Assembly (NCBI RefSeq): GCF_001307765.1
Contig: NZ_LKBA01000025.1
Coordinates: forward strand, 1 to 64,000
Direction of reading: 5' to 3'
DNA length: 64,000 bases
Source of the DNA: Aliiroseovarius crassostreae
GTDB lineage: Bacteria; Pseudomonadota; Alphaproteobacteria; Rhodobacterales; Rhodobacteraceae
Notes under the pieces: generated by a model
What the model was told of the DNA's origin: nothing
The model's database searches: none
The model's input: only the letters and a program-made list of their open reading frames with translations
Shown: in pieces, positions 44,957 to 55,050 of the stretch
Layout of the letters: each line of letters opens with the position of its first letter
Position numbering within the stretch: position 1 is the first letter of the stretch
Translations under genes and position numbers: made by a program

Positions 44957-46096
44957 ATGGTCCCCGCTCAGACAGTTGCCAGTTTTCGGCGTGCTGCCCC
45001 GTTTGGAATATCAATCCTGCTGCCCTTGCTGGTCTGGGTATCGGCAACACAGGGAGGGTGGTTTCTTTTGTTGCCGCCGCTGGGAACCTGGTGGTTATAT
45101 ACCGGTCTCGACGCGCTTCTGGGGCGCAATACCGAAAACCCCGACCCTGAAACGCCGGACGATCAATTGCTCTGGTATCGCCTGATCACGATGATCTGGT
45201 TTCCCATCCAACTGGTGCTGATTTACGGAATGCTGGCCTATGTGATCGAAGCGGACCACCTGTCTGTGGCTGAGAAATTCGGGGTGTTCTTTGGTGTTGG
45301 GGTGCTGTCAGGCACCATCGGCATCGTGTACAGCCACGAATTGATGCATCAGTCCAATAGGTTGGAGCGCTGGCTGGCTGACCTGTTACTTGCCACCGTC
45401 CTTTATAGCCATTTCAGAACCGAACATCTGCTGGTCCATCACCCGCATGTGGGCACCACCCGAGACGCGGTGACAGCAAAATATAACGAAGGGTTCCACA
45501 GGTTCTTTTTCAGGGTTCTGCGGGAAAGCCCACGATCAGCCTGGGCTGCGGAAAAAGCGATGCTTGCGCGCCGCAACCTATCGGTCTGGAATGCCAGAAA
45601 TCCGTTCTGGAGGTATGCCATCCTGCAGGCGCTTGCCCTTTTGCTGGCTGTCCTTGTCGGCGGCGCGCTGGGCGTGGCCCTTTTCCTGTTCCAGGCGCTG
45701 GTTGCGGTCTGGCAGCTCGAACTGACCAACTATGTGGAGCATTATGGCCTGACCCGCCGCCATCTGGGAGAGGGAAAATACGAACCCGTGCGCCCACATC
45801 ATTCGTGGAATGCCGACCACAAGGCAACCAACTGGCTGTTTATCAACCTGCAACGCCATTCGGACCATCATTACAAACCCGCGCGCCGTTTCCCGCTTCT
45901 GCAGACCTATCCCGATGACGTGGCACCACAATTGCCCTTTGGCTATGTGGTTATGACGATGATGGCGATGGTCCCTCCGCTTTGGCGCCGCCGCATGAAC
46001 CCACGTGTGCGCGCCTGGCGCAAAAGATATTACCCGGACATCGAGGATTGGACCCCTTACAAACGTGGTGACCTGCCGCCGCCGGTGATCCGCTAG
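44957..46096 (+). CDS. alkB: Alkane 1-monooxygenase (AlkB-type membrane di-iron hydroxylase)
   Basis: AlkB hydroxylates the terminal carbon of medium-chain alkanes in the cytoplasmic membrane, using electrons from rubredoxin. The 379-residue protein has all histidine boxes: HELMHQ (about residue 135), EHLLVHHPHVGT (about residues 155-166), NYVEHYGL and LQRHSDHH. Several membrane helices precede them. The ATG at 44957 follows agagga at a good distance. No rubredoxin or rubredoxin reductase is adjacent, so the electron donors are encoded elsewhere. Activity on other aliphatic substrates is possible. Confidence 0.93.
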   Translation: MVPAQTVASFRRAAPFGISILLPLLVWVSATQGGWFLLLPPLGTWWLYTGLDALLGRNTENPDPETPDDQLLWYRLITMIWFPIQLVLIYGMLAYVIEADHLSVAEKFGVFFGVGVLSGTIGIVYSHELMHQSNRLERWLADLLLATVLYSHFRTEHLLVHHPHVGTTRDAVTAKYNEGFHRFFFRVLRESPRSAWAAEKAMLARRNLSVWNARNPFWRYAILQALALLLAVLVGGALGVALFLFQALVAVWQLELTNYVEHYGLTRRHLGEGKYEPVRPHHSWNADHKATNWLFINLQRHSDHHYKPARRFPLLQTYPDDVAPQLPFGYVVMTMMAMVPPLWRRRMNPRVRAWRKRYYPDIEDWTPYKRGDLPPPVIR

Positions 46097-46157
46097 AGTG
46101 CACTCCGGGCCTCTTTTTCTTGCTGGAAATACCTCGGGGTGAGCCTCGAAGAGGCGA

Positions 46158-46174
46158 GGGGCAGCGCCCCTTTT
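46158..46174 (+). terminator. Possible weak terminator after alkB
   Basis: The short stem ggggc / gcccc is followed by tttt, about 60 bases after the alkB stop. It is weaker than the other terminators in the window. Confidence 0.35.
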
Positions 46175-46183
46175 CTGACATGT

Positions 46184-46213
46184 AAAAAAAGCCCCGCTCA
46201 CAAGGAGCGGGGC
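46184..46213 (-). terminator. Intrinsic terminator after ccrM
   Basis: On the minus strand the stem gccccgctc / gagcggggc is followed by seven U residues. It lies 105 bases beyond the ccrM stop. Confidence 0.75.
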
Positions 46214-46317
46214 AAGTTATGTGTGCCGTGGATTTTGCCACAGCACGGCGGTACATCGTTATCCGGGCGCCCGAAAGCGCGCCCGAGTTATTCTTGTTTT
46301 CTTGGGAAATGGTGGCG

Positions 46318-47451
<1,134 letters not shown>

Positions 47452-47500
47452 TTAGACGGCGCATTTTTGCGCTCATTCATTACCGTCTAAGATGAGGCCT

Positions 47501-47637
47501 TGTGGATAACGGGTCAATTTCTTTTTTGAATCAGCCCATTACATTTTTCTGTTGATACAAGATGTTGTGGATAGGTTTAAACGAACGCCTATGATGTGGG
47601 GTTATCCCCAGATTGGATAACCCCTCTTTGTGGATTT
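47501..47637. promoter_or_regulatory. Cluster of DnaA-box-like sequences upstream of ccrM
   Basis: The region holds a perfect minus-strand DnaA box (tgtggataa, 47501-47509) and near matches at 47566-47574 (tgtggatag), 47602-47610 (ttatcccca) and 47629-47637 (tgtggattt). It also has a perfect 10-bp inverted repeat (ggggttatcc / ggataacccc, 47598-47624) and a GAATC at 47528-47532. Part of it is the coding 3' end of rnhB, so some matches may be constrained by protein sequence. Confidence 0.5.
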
Positions 47638-48169
47638 TCGATGGGTAGCCTGCGTTTGTTTCCCATCCGTATCCGGGAAACTGTTGCGCCAAATCCACCA
47701 TGATGCGATCGCGGGTGACCTTCGCCACGATGGATGCGGCGGCTATCGACACGGACCGACTGTCGCCTTTAACGAGAGTTTCGTTCGGTATTGTCAGTCC
47801 CTTGGGTGCCATGTTGCCGTCGATCAACAGGTGATCGGCCGGGGTGGACAGGCCCGCAACCGCGCGTTCCATCGCCAGGTGGCTGGCGTAAAGAATGTTC
47901 AGCTCATCAATCTCTTCGACCGTGGCATGGGCAATCGACACATCCGCCAGGGTCAGAATCTCCGCAAACAGCGCCTCGCGCTTTTTGGCGGTCAGCTTTT
48001 TACTGTCATTCAGCCCGTCGGGAATATGGTCCGGGTCGAGAATGACAGCGGCAGCCGTCACCGGACCTGCCAGCGGGCCACGGCCCACCTCGTCCACACC
48101 GGCAACGCGGCAAAACCCGCGCCCGTGGGCGGCAAGTTCGAAACTATAGTCGGGAATTGTCTTGGTCAT
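47531..48169 (-). CDS. rnhB: Ribonuclease HII
   Basis: RNase HII cuts the RNA strand of RNA-DNA hybrids, including single ribonucleotides left in DNA. The 212-residue protein has the catalytic start [16 protein letters not shown] (about residues 20-35, DE pair), the [12 protein letters not shown] segment, the conserved [20 protein letters not shown] and the acidic residues after it, and the C-terminal ITPHHRRSF. The ATG at 48169 gives the normal length. It precedes ccrM on the same strand, 112 bases apart. Confidence 0.95.
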   Translation of the reverse strand: MTKTIPDYSFELAAHGRGFCRVAGVDEVGRGPLAGPVTAAAVILDPDHIPDGLNDSKKLTAKKREALFAEILTLADVSIAHATVEEIDELNILYASHLAMERAVAGLSTPADHLLIDGNMAPKGLTIPNETLVKGDSRSVSIAAASIVAKVTRDRIMVDLAQQFPGYGWETNAGYPSKIHKEGLSNLGITPHHRRSFKPIHNILYQQKNVMG

Positions 48170-48205
48170 GGGGATGGCGTGACCGATCTCATGGGATTTC
48201 GCAAG

Positions 48206-48233
48206 AAAAAAGGCAGAGACCAAGGTCTCTGCC
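48206..48233 (-). terminator. Intrinsic terminator after the secreted-protein gene
   Basis: A perfect 10-bp stem (ggcagagacc / ggtctctgcc) with a 2-base loop is followed on the minus strand by six U residues. It separates the gene starting at 48792 from rnhB. A second small inverted repeat (catgacc / ggtcatg, 48241-48263) lies just upstream. Confidence 0.85.
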
Positions 48234-48309
48234 AGTTGCACATGACCGGAAAGGGGGGTCATGCGAAGGCGACGGAATGGATGGTTGGTCGCCTTCCTTG
48301 CCAAATGGA

Positions 48310-48792
48310 TCAGCGGCGTTTGCGATAGCCGGCTTCGCGCAGGCACCGGGGCTGATACACCTTGCGCGAGACCCAGACGCCGTTCTTGTTCTTCACCACA
48401 ACCGTGTCCCGGCAGGCCTTGGGCAGCGAACGCACGTGGTTGTAGCGCTTTTTCAGGCAATTCCGCCCCCAATAGCGTTTCTTGCCGAACTGGGTTTTGA
48501 AGCTGCGCAGGCATTGGCTCGGAAGCGTGTATTTCGGATCCCTGCGGTATCTGTCGTCATAGCGGTCACGATCAACAGAGGGGCGCCGGCGATCATCGTT
48601 ATTGTCGTTTGAGATCACCGCACCAACCACGGCCAACCCAAGCAGGGCGGCAATCAATGCGCCAATCTCATCATCATTGTCACGAGATCCGGCAAATGAC
48701 GGCGCGAGAGAGGCCGGGTTCAGACTGAGGGCGGCAACCAACAGGGGCATCATCAGGAAGCGGTTGACTGAGGGCAGGGCAATTCGGGTCAT
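48310..48792 (-). CDS. Small secreted protein, function unknown
   Basis: The 160-residue protein has an N-terminal signal ([20 protein letters not shown], about residues 14-33), then a short hydrophobic glycine/alanine-rich stretch ([19 protein letters not shown]) that may be a membrane anchor. An acidic-basic low-complexity linker follows. The C-terminal domain of about 80 residues is rich in arginine and has four cysteines ([25 protein letters not shown]) that could form two disulfides. Similar proteins are common in Rhodobacterales, but I know of no function. Divergent from the gene at 48975. Confidence 0.75.
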   Translation of the reverse strand: MTRIALPSVNRFLMMPLLVAALSLNPASLAPSFAGSRDNDDEIGALIAALLGLAVVGAVISNDNNDDRRRPSVDRDRYDDRYRRDPKYTLPSQCLRSFKTQFGKKRYWGRNCLKKRYNHVRSLPKACRDTVVVKNKNGVWVSRKVYQPRCLREAGYRKRR

Positions 48793-48974
48793 GGGGGGCT
48801 CCTTATCGGGGTCAGTGGATCTTCGGGGGCATCTTGAAAGGATGCATGTGTCATGACCCAAGCCTGCCCGGAGCGCGGCGGGACAAGCCATATCGGTGAA
48901 TGGTTATCGGATAACGGGGTGCGATTATCCTGTTTGATATTGAATATCCCATAAGGTCCGCGCATGGTTTCGGC

Positions 48975-49259
48975 ATGAAACAGATCCTCTATTCCCTCGC
49001 TCTTGTGGCCATGGCATTTCCGGCTCAGGCCGCGTGTTATGTCGATTACAAAGCCAAACGGGATGACCCGTTGAAACTGCATTATGGTGTGATGGAGCTG
49101 CCGGATAGCGCCTGCACCAACAGCTCGAATGCGCGCGAACAGGTGGCTGCGCGCCTGGCCCGCCATGGATGGGTGCTTTTGAATGTGGTATCGCAGTTTG
49201 ACACGGATGGGCTTGCGGAAAGGAAAGACAGTGCCGGACAATATTTCCTTCGCTACTGA
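48975..49259 (+). CDS. Small exported protein, function unknown
   Basis: The 94-residue precursor has a clear signal peptide (MKQILYSLALVAMAFPAQA, cleavage before ACYVDY) and a mature part of about 75 residues with two cysteines (CYVDY, ACTNSS), so one disulfide is likely. The HYGVMELPDSACT and ARHGWVLLNVVSQF segments resemble a family of short periplasmic proteins in Rhodobacterales; no function is known. Its last 29 bases overlap the start of the membrane winged-helix protein, suggesting coupled translation and perhaps a shared pathway. Confidence 0.75.
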   Translation: MKQILYSLALVAMAFPAQAACYVDYKAKRDDPLKLHYGVMELPDSACTNSSNAREQVAARLARHGWVLLNVVSQFDTDGLAERKDSAGQYFLRY

Positions 49260-49935
49260 GGCGCGCAAAGGGGCCTCCCCCATGGTTTTGGCCGGGGTTG
49301 CGGCAATTGTTGCAATTCTGTTGATGGCGGCCGTGTTCCTGTTTCTGAGCCTGCCGGATGCCAACGCCTTCAATGCGCGGGTTGAGCGGATTTTTATCGA
49401 AAATGACAATCTGACCTCAGGGGCCGAAATCAAGCTTCTGGAAATTCTGGCCCAGTCGGGCACGGCTTTTTCCGACACGCTGACAAGCTATCGTATGGTG
49501 ATCTTTGTCCTGCTGCTCTTTGCCTCTGCCATGCTGATCGCGGCGCTGGTCTTCCTGGTTACAATTATCGGGCTTAATCGCCGGATGGGGGAAATTGAAC
49601 GGGCTGGCATCCAGGTCAATTCGCTTCTGATTTCGCGTGAAGAGCGCACGGTTTATCTGAACAATATGGAATTGAAACTGACCGAGGCGGCGATTGAAAC
49701 CCTGTCTGCGCTTGCCGAGGCGCGCATGGACGATGATGTTTTATCGGGGTCTGAGCTGGAAGGGCTGATTTCGGGGCGTGACGCTGCGGATTGTGATGAG
49801 GCCGCCGGGGCCACCCGGATCAAGCGGCTGCGTGACGCCATGGGCAACCAGATGATGAGCGAGCTATTGGTCAAGACCATTGCGCGGCGCGGCTACATGC
49901 TGTCGATCGACAAGGATGTCATCCAGATGGTCTGA
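49231..49935 (+). CDS. Membrane-anchored protein with C-terminal winged-helix domain
   Basis: The 234-residue protein has two membrane helices (about residues 19-41 and 89-115) around a periplasmic loop of about 45 residues, then a cytoplasmic C-terminal region (about residues 130-234). That region looks like an OmpR-type winged helix: a strand pair near ERTVYLNNMELKLTE, the ETLSALAEAR helix, a recognition-like helix TRIKRLRDAMGNQMMSELLV and a terminal hairpin IARRGYMLSID. It would be a membrane-bound transcription factor sensing the periplasm. The GTG at 49231 has aaagga six bases upstream and overlaps the preceding secreted-protein gene. Domain assignment is by eye. Confidence 0.7.
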   Translation: MPDNISFATEARKGASPMVLAGVAAIVAILLMAAVFLFLSLPDANAFNARVERIFIENDNLTSGAEIKLLEILAQSGTAFSDTLTSYRMVIFVLLLFASAMLIAALVFLVTIIGLNRRMGEIERAGIQVNSLLISREERTVYLNNMELKLTEAAIETLSALAEARMDDDVLSGSELEGLISGRDAADCDEAAGATRIKRLRDAMGNQMMSELLVKTIARRGYMLSIDKDVIQMV

Positions 49936-50011
49936 CAGACGGTCTGACGGGGCCTGCGCTTATTGCAAACGCTATCCAAGCGATTCCCCTGATCTGGCCT
50001 TTGGGCCTTTT

Positions 50012-50045
50012 ACGGACGGCGGGTCCCCCTGCCGTCCGTTTTTTT
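50012..50045 (+). terminator. Intrinsic terminator before manC
   Basis: The stem acggacggc / gccgtccgt with a 10-base loop is followed by seven T residues. It ends the transcription unit of the winged-helix protein 77 bases after its stop. Confidence 0.88.
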
Positions 50046-50191
50046 GTGCGTTTCGGAGATAGGGGTGGATATCTTGTAGGTTGTATTTAATTATAGAAAT
50101 ATCATGCTTAGGACGAGTGTTGCGTTTGGATCTTCCGACCGGTGACATTGGTTCGAGGCTGTCTTGATGGGCTTTCGGCAAGGAGGTCTGA

Positions 50192-51628
50192 ATGCAGATC
50201 GTTCCGGTGTTGTTATGTGGTGGGTCGGGCACACGCCTCTGGCCGCTTTCCAGGAAATCTTACCCCAAGCAGTTTTCCCGGCTGATGGGGCAGACATCAC
50301 TGCTGCAAATGTCGGTCCAGCGCCTGACCGGGCCGCAATTTGCAAGTCCTGTGGTGCTGACCAATTCGGATTTCCGCTTTATCGTCACTGAGCAACTGGT
50401 TGAGGTCGGGGTGGATCCCGGCGCAATCCTGATCGAACCTGACGGCCGCAACACCGCTCCGGCGGTTCTGGCGGCGGCCATATTGCTGCACAAAGAGAAC
50501 CCGGATGCGCTGATGCTGGTGGCCCCGTCGGATCATGTCATTCCGGATACCGACGCGTTTCAGGCGGCAATTGAAGCAGGGGTAGAGGGGGCCATGCGCG
50601 GCAAGCTGGTCACCTTCGGAATCAAACCGACCCACGCGGAAACCGGTTATGGCTATCTCGAACTGCCACAGGTGCCGGGGGACTGTGCCCGGCTGTCGGA
50701 TCTGACGGCATTTGTGGAAAAGCCCGATGTGACCAAGGCAGAAGACATGCTGGCAGATGGGCGGTTTCTCTGGAATGCCGGGATTTTCCTGTTCACAGTT
50801 TCCACCATTCTCGAAGCCTATCGCCTGCACGCCCCCGATCTGATTGCGCCGGTTCAGGCCGCAGTGGAGGAGGGAGAGCCGGATCTGGGCTTTTTGCGTC
50901 TCGATCCCACCGCCTGGTCCGAGGTCAGAGATATTTCGATCGACTATGCGGTGATGGAGCGGGCGGACAATCTGGCTGTTGTGCCCTTTTCTGCCGGTTG
51001 GAGTGATCTTGGTGGCTGGGATGCAGTCATGCGGGAATGTGAGGCGGACGAATATGGTGTGGTGACACATGGCAATGCTGACGCAATCGACTGCCGTGCC
51101 AGCCTGCTGCGGTCCGAAGATGATGCGCTGGAACTGGTCGGGATCGGACTGGACAACATCATTGCGGTTGCCATGCCGGATGCGGTTCTGGTGGCTGACC
51201 GATCACGGGGACAGGATGTGAAAGAGGTGGTCACTCTGCTGAAGCAAAAGGGCGCGGTTCAGGCTGAGCAGTTTCCGATGGATCACCGCCCCTGGGGGCA
51301 TTTCCAAAGCCTCGCCCAGGGGGATCGGTTCCAGGTGAAACGGATTGTGGTCAAGCCGGGCGCCTCGCTCAGCCTGCAATCGCATCACCATCGGGCCGAG
51401 CACTGGATTGTGGTGCAGGGCACCGCGCAGGTCACAATCGGCAATCAGGTCCAGCTGGTGACGGAGAACCAGTCGGTCTATATCCCGCTGGGGGTCAGGC
51501 ATCGGATGGAAAACCCAGGCAAGGTGCCGATGACCCTGATCGAAGTGCAGACCGGGGCCTATCTGGGTGAGGACGATATTCAGCGCTTTGATGATGTTTA
51601 TGCCCGCGGGCAGGGGGCGAGGGGCTGA
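50192..51628 (+). CDS. manC: Mannose-1-phosphate guanylyltransferase / mannose-6-phosphate isomerase
   Basis: This bifunctional enzyme makes GDP-mannose and can isomerise fructose-6-phosphate to mannose-6-phosphate. The 478-residue protein has the N-terminal nucleotidyltransferase domain (VLLCGGSGTRLWPLSRKSYPK, shown in part, about residues 6-26; FVEKPDV) and a C-terminal cupin isomerase domain (about residues 350-478; RPWGHFQSL, QSHHHRAEHWIVVQG). A strong site (aaggagg) precedes the ATG. manB follows after 21 bases, giving the two steps to GDP-mannose for the surface glycan. Confidence 0.95.
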   Translation: MQIVPVLLCGGSGTRLWPLSRKSYPKQFSRLMGQTSLLQMSVQRLTGPQFASPVVLTNSDFRFIVTEQLVEVGVDPGAILIEPDGRNTAPAVLAAAILLHKENPDALMLVAPSDHVIPDTDAFQAAIEAGVEGAMRGKLVTFGIKPTHAETGYGYLELPQVPGDCARLSDLTAFVEKPDVTKAEDMLADGRFLWNAGIFLFTVSTILEAYRLHAPDLIAPVQAAVEEGEPDLGFLRLDPTAWSEVRDISIDYAVMERADNLAVVPFSAGWSDLGGWDAVMRECEADEYGVVTHGNADAIDCRASLLRSEDDALELVGIGLDNIIAVAMPDAVLVADRSRGQDVKEVVTLLKQKGAVQAEQFPMDHRPWGHFQSLAQGDRFQVKRIVVKPGASLSLQSHHHRAEHWIVVQGTAQVTIGNQVQLVTENQSVYIPLGVRHRMENPGKVPMTLIEVQTGAYLGEDDIQRFDDVYARGQGARG

Positions 51629-51649
51629 GCTTTGGCCCAGGATCTGGAC

Positions 51650-53038
51650 ATGACGCATTCCGTTTTTTACCCCATGCCCTGTTTCAAAGCCTACGATATT
51701 CGGGGCCGGTTGGGGGAAGAGCTGAATGAGCTGCTGGCCGAGCGCATTGCCCGCGCCTTTGTACAGGTCCTGCAGGCCAAAAAGGTTGTGTTGGGCCATG
51801 ACCCGCGGGCGTCCTCCTCGGCGCTGTCTGATGCTGTTGTCAGAGGGTTGATGCGGGCGGGTGTCACAGTTGTCGATCTGGGGCTTTGCGGCACCGAAGA
51901 GGTATATTTCGGCACGGACTTCCACAATGCAGATGGTGGGATCTGTGTGACCGCGTCGCATAATCCGATGGATTATAACGGGATGAAGATGGTCAAGGCG
52001 GGGGCCGCGCCGCTGGATCCGCAGAAGGAGTTCGCCCGGATCAAAACCCTTGCAGAACGAGGGGAGTTTCCCGCCGACTTCTCCGGTGGGCGCCACGATG
52101 CCTCGCAGGCAGAGCTCACCCGGGCGGCTTATGTGCAAAAGGTGCTGTCCTTCATCGATATCTCGCAGCTTGCGCCGATGAACGTGGTGGTCAATGCGGG
52201 CAATGGGGCGGCCGGGCCCAGTTTCGATGCAATTGCCACGGCCATGAGTGATGCGAGGGCACCGGTCCGGTTTCACCGGATGCATCACCAGCCCGATGGC
52301 CGCTTTCCAAACGGCATCCCCAACCCGCTTTTGCCTGAGAACCAGCCGGTCACCGCGCAGGAGGTTTTGGCGCAGGGGGCGGATCTGGGAATTGCCTGGG
52401 ACGGCGACTTTGACCGCTGCTTTCTGTTTGACCATGAAGGCCAGTTTGTGCCGGGGGAATATGTGGTTGGGCTGTTGGCTGAAAGCTTTCTGAGCAAAGA
52501 CCCTGACGCAATGATTGTGCATGACCCGCGTGTGATCTGGAACACACAGGATCTGGTGAACGCCGCCGGAGGGCAGGCGATCATGGCCCGAACCGGTCAT
52601 GCTTTTGTCAAACAGGTGATGCGGGACACGGGCGCGATCTATGGCGGTGAGATGTCCGCCCACCACTATTTTCGTGACTTCATGGCCGGTGACAGCGGTA
52701 TGATCCCATGGTTGCTGGTGATTGAACTTCTGTCCCGAAAATCTGTCCCGCTCGCTGATCTGATCCGCGCACGGCGGGCGGCCTTCCCGTCATCGGGAGA
52801 GATCAATTTCCGGGTGGAAAACGCCGATCAGGCGCTTGCCTCCGTGGAACAGGTCCTTGGGTCCCGTGCGACCATGCGGGATGATACCGACGGGATGAGC
52901 CTTGATTTCGGGGCGTGGCGGCTCAATCTGCGTCGGTCAAACACGGAACCTCTTTTGAGGTTAAATGTAGAAACCCGTGGTGATTTGTCGTTATTGGCCG
53001 AGAAGGTGGACTTGCTGCGCCAACTGTTGTCTTCATAA
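51650..53038 (+). CDS. manB: Phosphomannomutase/phosphoglucomutase
   Basis: The enzyme converts mannose-6-phosphate (or glucose-6-phosphate) to the 1-phosphate. The 462-residue protein has FKAYDIRGRLGEEL near the start, the phosphoserine loop in VTASHNPMDYNG (about residues 101-112), the metal-binding GIAWDGDFDRCF (about residues 245-256), GGEMSAHHYFRDF and the C-terminal phosphate-binding RRSNTEPLLRLN. The ATG at 51650 is chosen; a TTG at 51632 is the only upstream alternative. It forms an operon with manC. The stop codon overlaps repeat copy 3. Confidence 0.94.
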   Translation: MTHSVFYPMPCFKAYDIRGRLGEELNELLAERIARAFVQVLQAKKVVLGHDPRASSSALSDAVVRGLMRAGVTVVDLGLCGTEEVYFGTDFHNADGGICVTASHNPMDYNGMKMVKAGAAPLDPQKEFARIKTLAERGEFPADFSGGRHDASQAELTRAAYVQKVLSFIDISQLAPMNVVVNAGNGAAGPSFDAIATAMSDARAPVRFHRMHHQPDGRFPNGIPNPLLPENQPVTAQEVLAQGADLGIAWDGDFDRCFLFDHEGQFVPGEYVVGLLAESFLSKDPDAMIVHDPRVIWNTQDLVNAAGGQAIMARTGHAFVKQVMRDTGAIYGGEMSAHHYFRDFMAGDSGMIPWLLVIELLSRKSVPLADLIRARRAAFPSSGEINFRVENADQALASVEQVLGSRATMRDDTDGMSLDFGAWRLNLRRSNTEPLLRLNVETRGDLSLLAEKVDLLRQLLSS

Positions 53039-53149
53039 GGCGTTTCGGGATAAACGGCAGCACATGTTTATTCTGAAACGCCCATGACATAGATATCTCT
53101 GACAGTGTTTTAACTTTTCCCTGTCTTTGGTTAAAGTCGAAACGCTTTA
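53037..53149. repeat. Dispersed palindromic intergenic repeat, copy 3 (long form)
   Basis: The first hairpin (gcgtttcgggataaac / gtttattctgaaacgc) and the second half (gtgttttaacttt / ggttaaagtcgaaacgcttt) match copy 2 in order and spacing, with diverged inner bases. It begins at the manB stop and lies before ugd, so it may cap or stabilise the manC-manB mRNA. Confidence 0.78.
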
Positions 53150-53202
53150 GGGGCTGCTGGTGGCGGGCTACTGACGCATTAGAACGGTTTAGGATCCAGA
53201 TT

Positions 53203-54369
53203 ATGAAGATTGCGGTTGCGGGTATTGGCTATGTTGGGCTGTCAAACGCGGTGCTGTTGGCGCAGAATTGCGAAGTGGTGGCGGTGGATATCTCACCCGA
53301 GCGAGTGGCCATGCTGAATGCGCGGCAATGCCCGATTGTGGATGCGGAACTGGAAGAGTTTCTGGCGCACAGACCTTTAGACCTCAGCGCGACCGTTGAC
53401 CCTATCGAAGCCTATCGGGATGCGGATTTCGTCATTATTGCCACGCCAACCAATTACGACCCCAAGGATAATTACTTCGATACCAGCTCAATCGAAGCTG
53501 TCGTGCGGGATGTGATTGCGGTGAACCGGCGTGCGACGATCGTGATCAAGTCGACAATTCCCGTGGGCTATGTCGAACGGATACGGGAAGAACTGAAGAC
53601 GGATCAGGTGATCTTTTCCCCCGAGTTCCTGCGGGAGGGACGCGCGCTTTATGACAACCTTCACCCCTCGCGGATCATCGTGGGGGAACGGTCAGAGCGG
53701 GCGGCGCGTTTTGCTGAGCTTCTGTTGCAGGGCGCGGTGAAGAAAGATGTGCCGGTCCTGTTCGTGGATGCGCGCGAAGCTGAAGCGATCAAGCTGTTTG
53801 CCAATACCTATCTTGCCATGCGGGTGGCCTATTTCAACGAGTTGGACAGCTATGCCATCGCCGGGGGGATGGATACACGCCAGATTATTGATGGTGTGTC
53901 CTTGGATCCCCGGATTGGCGGGCATTACAACAACCCGTCTTTTGGCTATGGGGGCTATTGCCTGCCAAAGGATACCAAACAGCTCCTGGCGAACTATTCC
54001 GAAGTGCCGCAAAGCCTGATCCGCGCAATTGTCGACGCCAACCGCACCCGCAAGGATTTCCTGGCAGAGCAGATCCTGCAAAAAGAGCCCAAAGTGGTTG
54101 GGGTCTATCGTCTGGTGATGAAAGCTGGCAGCGACAATTTCCGCCAGTCCTCAATCCAGGGGGTCATGAAGCGGATCAAGGCCAAGGGGATTGAGGTCAT
54201 CGTTTATGAACCGGTGCTGGAGGATGAAACCTTTTTCGGCTCCCGCGTTGTCCGGGATCTTGATGCGTTCAAAAATGAGGCAGATGTGGTGCTTGCCAAC
54301 CGGATGACGGATGACATTCGCGATGTCGAGGACAAGGTGTTCACCCGCGATCTGTTCGGTGCCGACTGA
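53203..54369 (+). CDS. ugd: UDP-glucose 6-dehydrogenase
   Basis: Ugd oxidises UDP-glucose to UDP-glucuronate, supplying an acidic sugar for capsule or exopolysaccharide. The 388-residue protein has the NAD motif [15 protein letters not shown] (about residues 5-19), [30 protein letters not shown] and the catalytic cysteine in [15 protein letters not shown] (about residues 248-262). This short form resembles the WbpO/Ugd enzymes of gram-negative capsule loci. It follows manC-manB and converges on the YjbF gene. Confidence 0.95.
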   Translation: MKIAVAGIGYVGLSNAVLLAQNCEVVAVDISPERVAMLNARQCPIVDAELEEFLAHRPLDLSATVDPIEAYRDADFVIIATPTNYDPKDNYFDTSSIEAVVRDVIAVNRRATIVIKSTIPVGYVERIREELKTDQVIFSPEFLREGRALYDNLHPSRIIVGERSERAARFAELLLQGAVKKDVPVLFVDAREAEAIKLFANTYLAMRVAYFNELDSYAIAGGMDTRQIIDGVSLDPRIGGHYNNPSFGYGGYCLPKDTKQLLANYSEVPQSLIRAIVDANRTRKDFLAEQILQKEPKVVGVYRLVMKAGSDNFRQSSIQGVMKRIKAKGIEVIVYEPVLEDETFFGSRVVRDLDAFKNEADVVLANRMTDDIRDVEDKVFTRDLFGAD

Positions 54370-54393
54370 CCCTGCCCGGAGGGTGTTTCGGGT

Positions 54394-55050
54394 TCAGCCC
54401 GCACCCGGTATGACGCGCAGCGCCAGACTGCCGGTATGCGGGCTGATCCACTGTCGGGATTGAACAATCCCGCCGCGCTGCCGGTCCAGCCAATACAGGT
54501 TTTTCAGTGTGGTATCGCCGTTTGTGCAATCAGCTACCATCAGGTCAGTCCGGGCCGTATAGGGCCCCAGATCAACCGACCGGGTGCCGCGGTTGCTCAG
54601 GCGGCAACGAAACGTGCTGAAGCTGGTTTCATCATTGGCACTGAGATGGGTCAGGTAAAGCTCTGTCACGGTGTTCCGGCGTGACAGGATTGCGGGAAGA
54701 AGGTGGGAAATGTCGGCGGACATCAGGTCCCCTCCCAAACCACGCGTGGCCAGTACCAGCCCCTCTTTCATGCCCAAAGACACCCCGTCCCCTGATATCC
54801 AGGTCTCTTCGCCCCGGATATTTACCTGCTGGCGCAGAAATTGCGCATAGGCGCCCGGACGATTTTCAACCGATACGACATAGGCGGGCGCGCCGGTTTT
54901 GGCGAGGGTGACAAACTCTGGATTGGGGTCAGGCAATGTGTTGCGCTGCCAGATCCCGGCCATCAGGGCCTGTTGCTGCGGATCTGAAGAGCAGGCCGTC
55001 AGCACCAGCACTGCCAAACTGAGCAGGCGGGAAATATGGGTCAATCTCAT
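54394..55050 (-). CDS. YjbF (GfcB)-family lipoprotein
   Basis: The 218-residue lipoprotein has a signal ending in LVLTAC (cysteine about residue 20). The mature domain matches the YjbF/GfcB family by eye: IWQRNTLPDPNPEFVTLAK, NVNIRGEETWISGDGVSLGMKEGLVLATRGLG in outline, and the LARRNTV-type end. In Escherichia coli these proteins work with YjbH/GfcD in group 4 capsule or exopolysaccharide secretion. The ATG overlaps the YjbH stop (ATGA), so it is co-translated with it. Confidence 0.88.
   Translation of the reverse strand: MRLTHISRLLSLAVLVLTACSSDPQQQALMAGIWQRNTLPDPNPEFVTLAKTGAPAYVVSVENRPGAYAQFLRQQVNIRGEETWISGDGVSLGMKEGLVLATRGLGGDLMSADISHLLPAILSRRNTVTELYLTHLSANDETSFSTFRCRLSNRGTRSVDLGPYTARTDLMVADCTNGDTTLKNLYWLDRQRGGIVQSRQWISPHTGSLALRVIPGAG

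Noticed and set aside
51203-52666. Minus-strand open frame of nearly 490 codons opposite the manC end and manB
   Set aside because: No recognisable domain; manC and manB motifs are complete on the plus strand.
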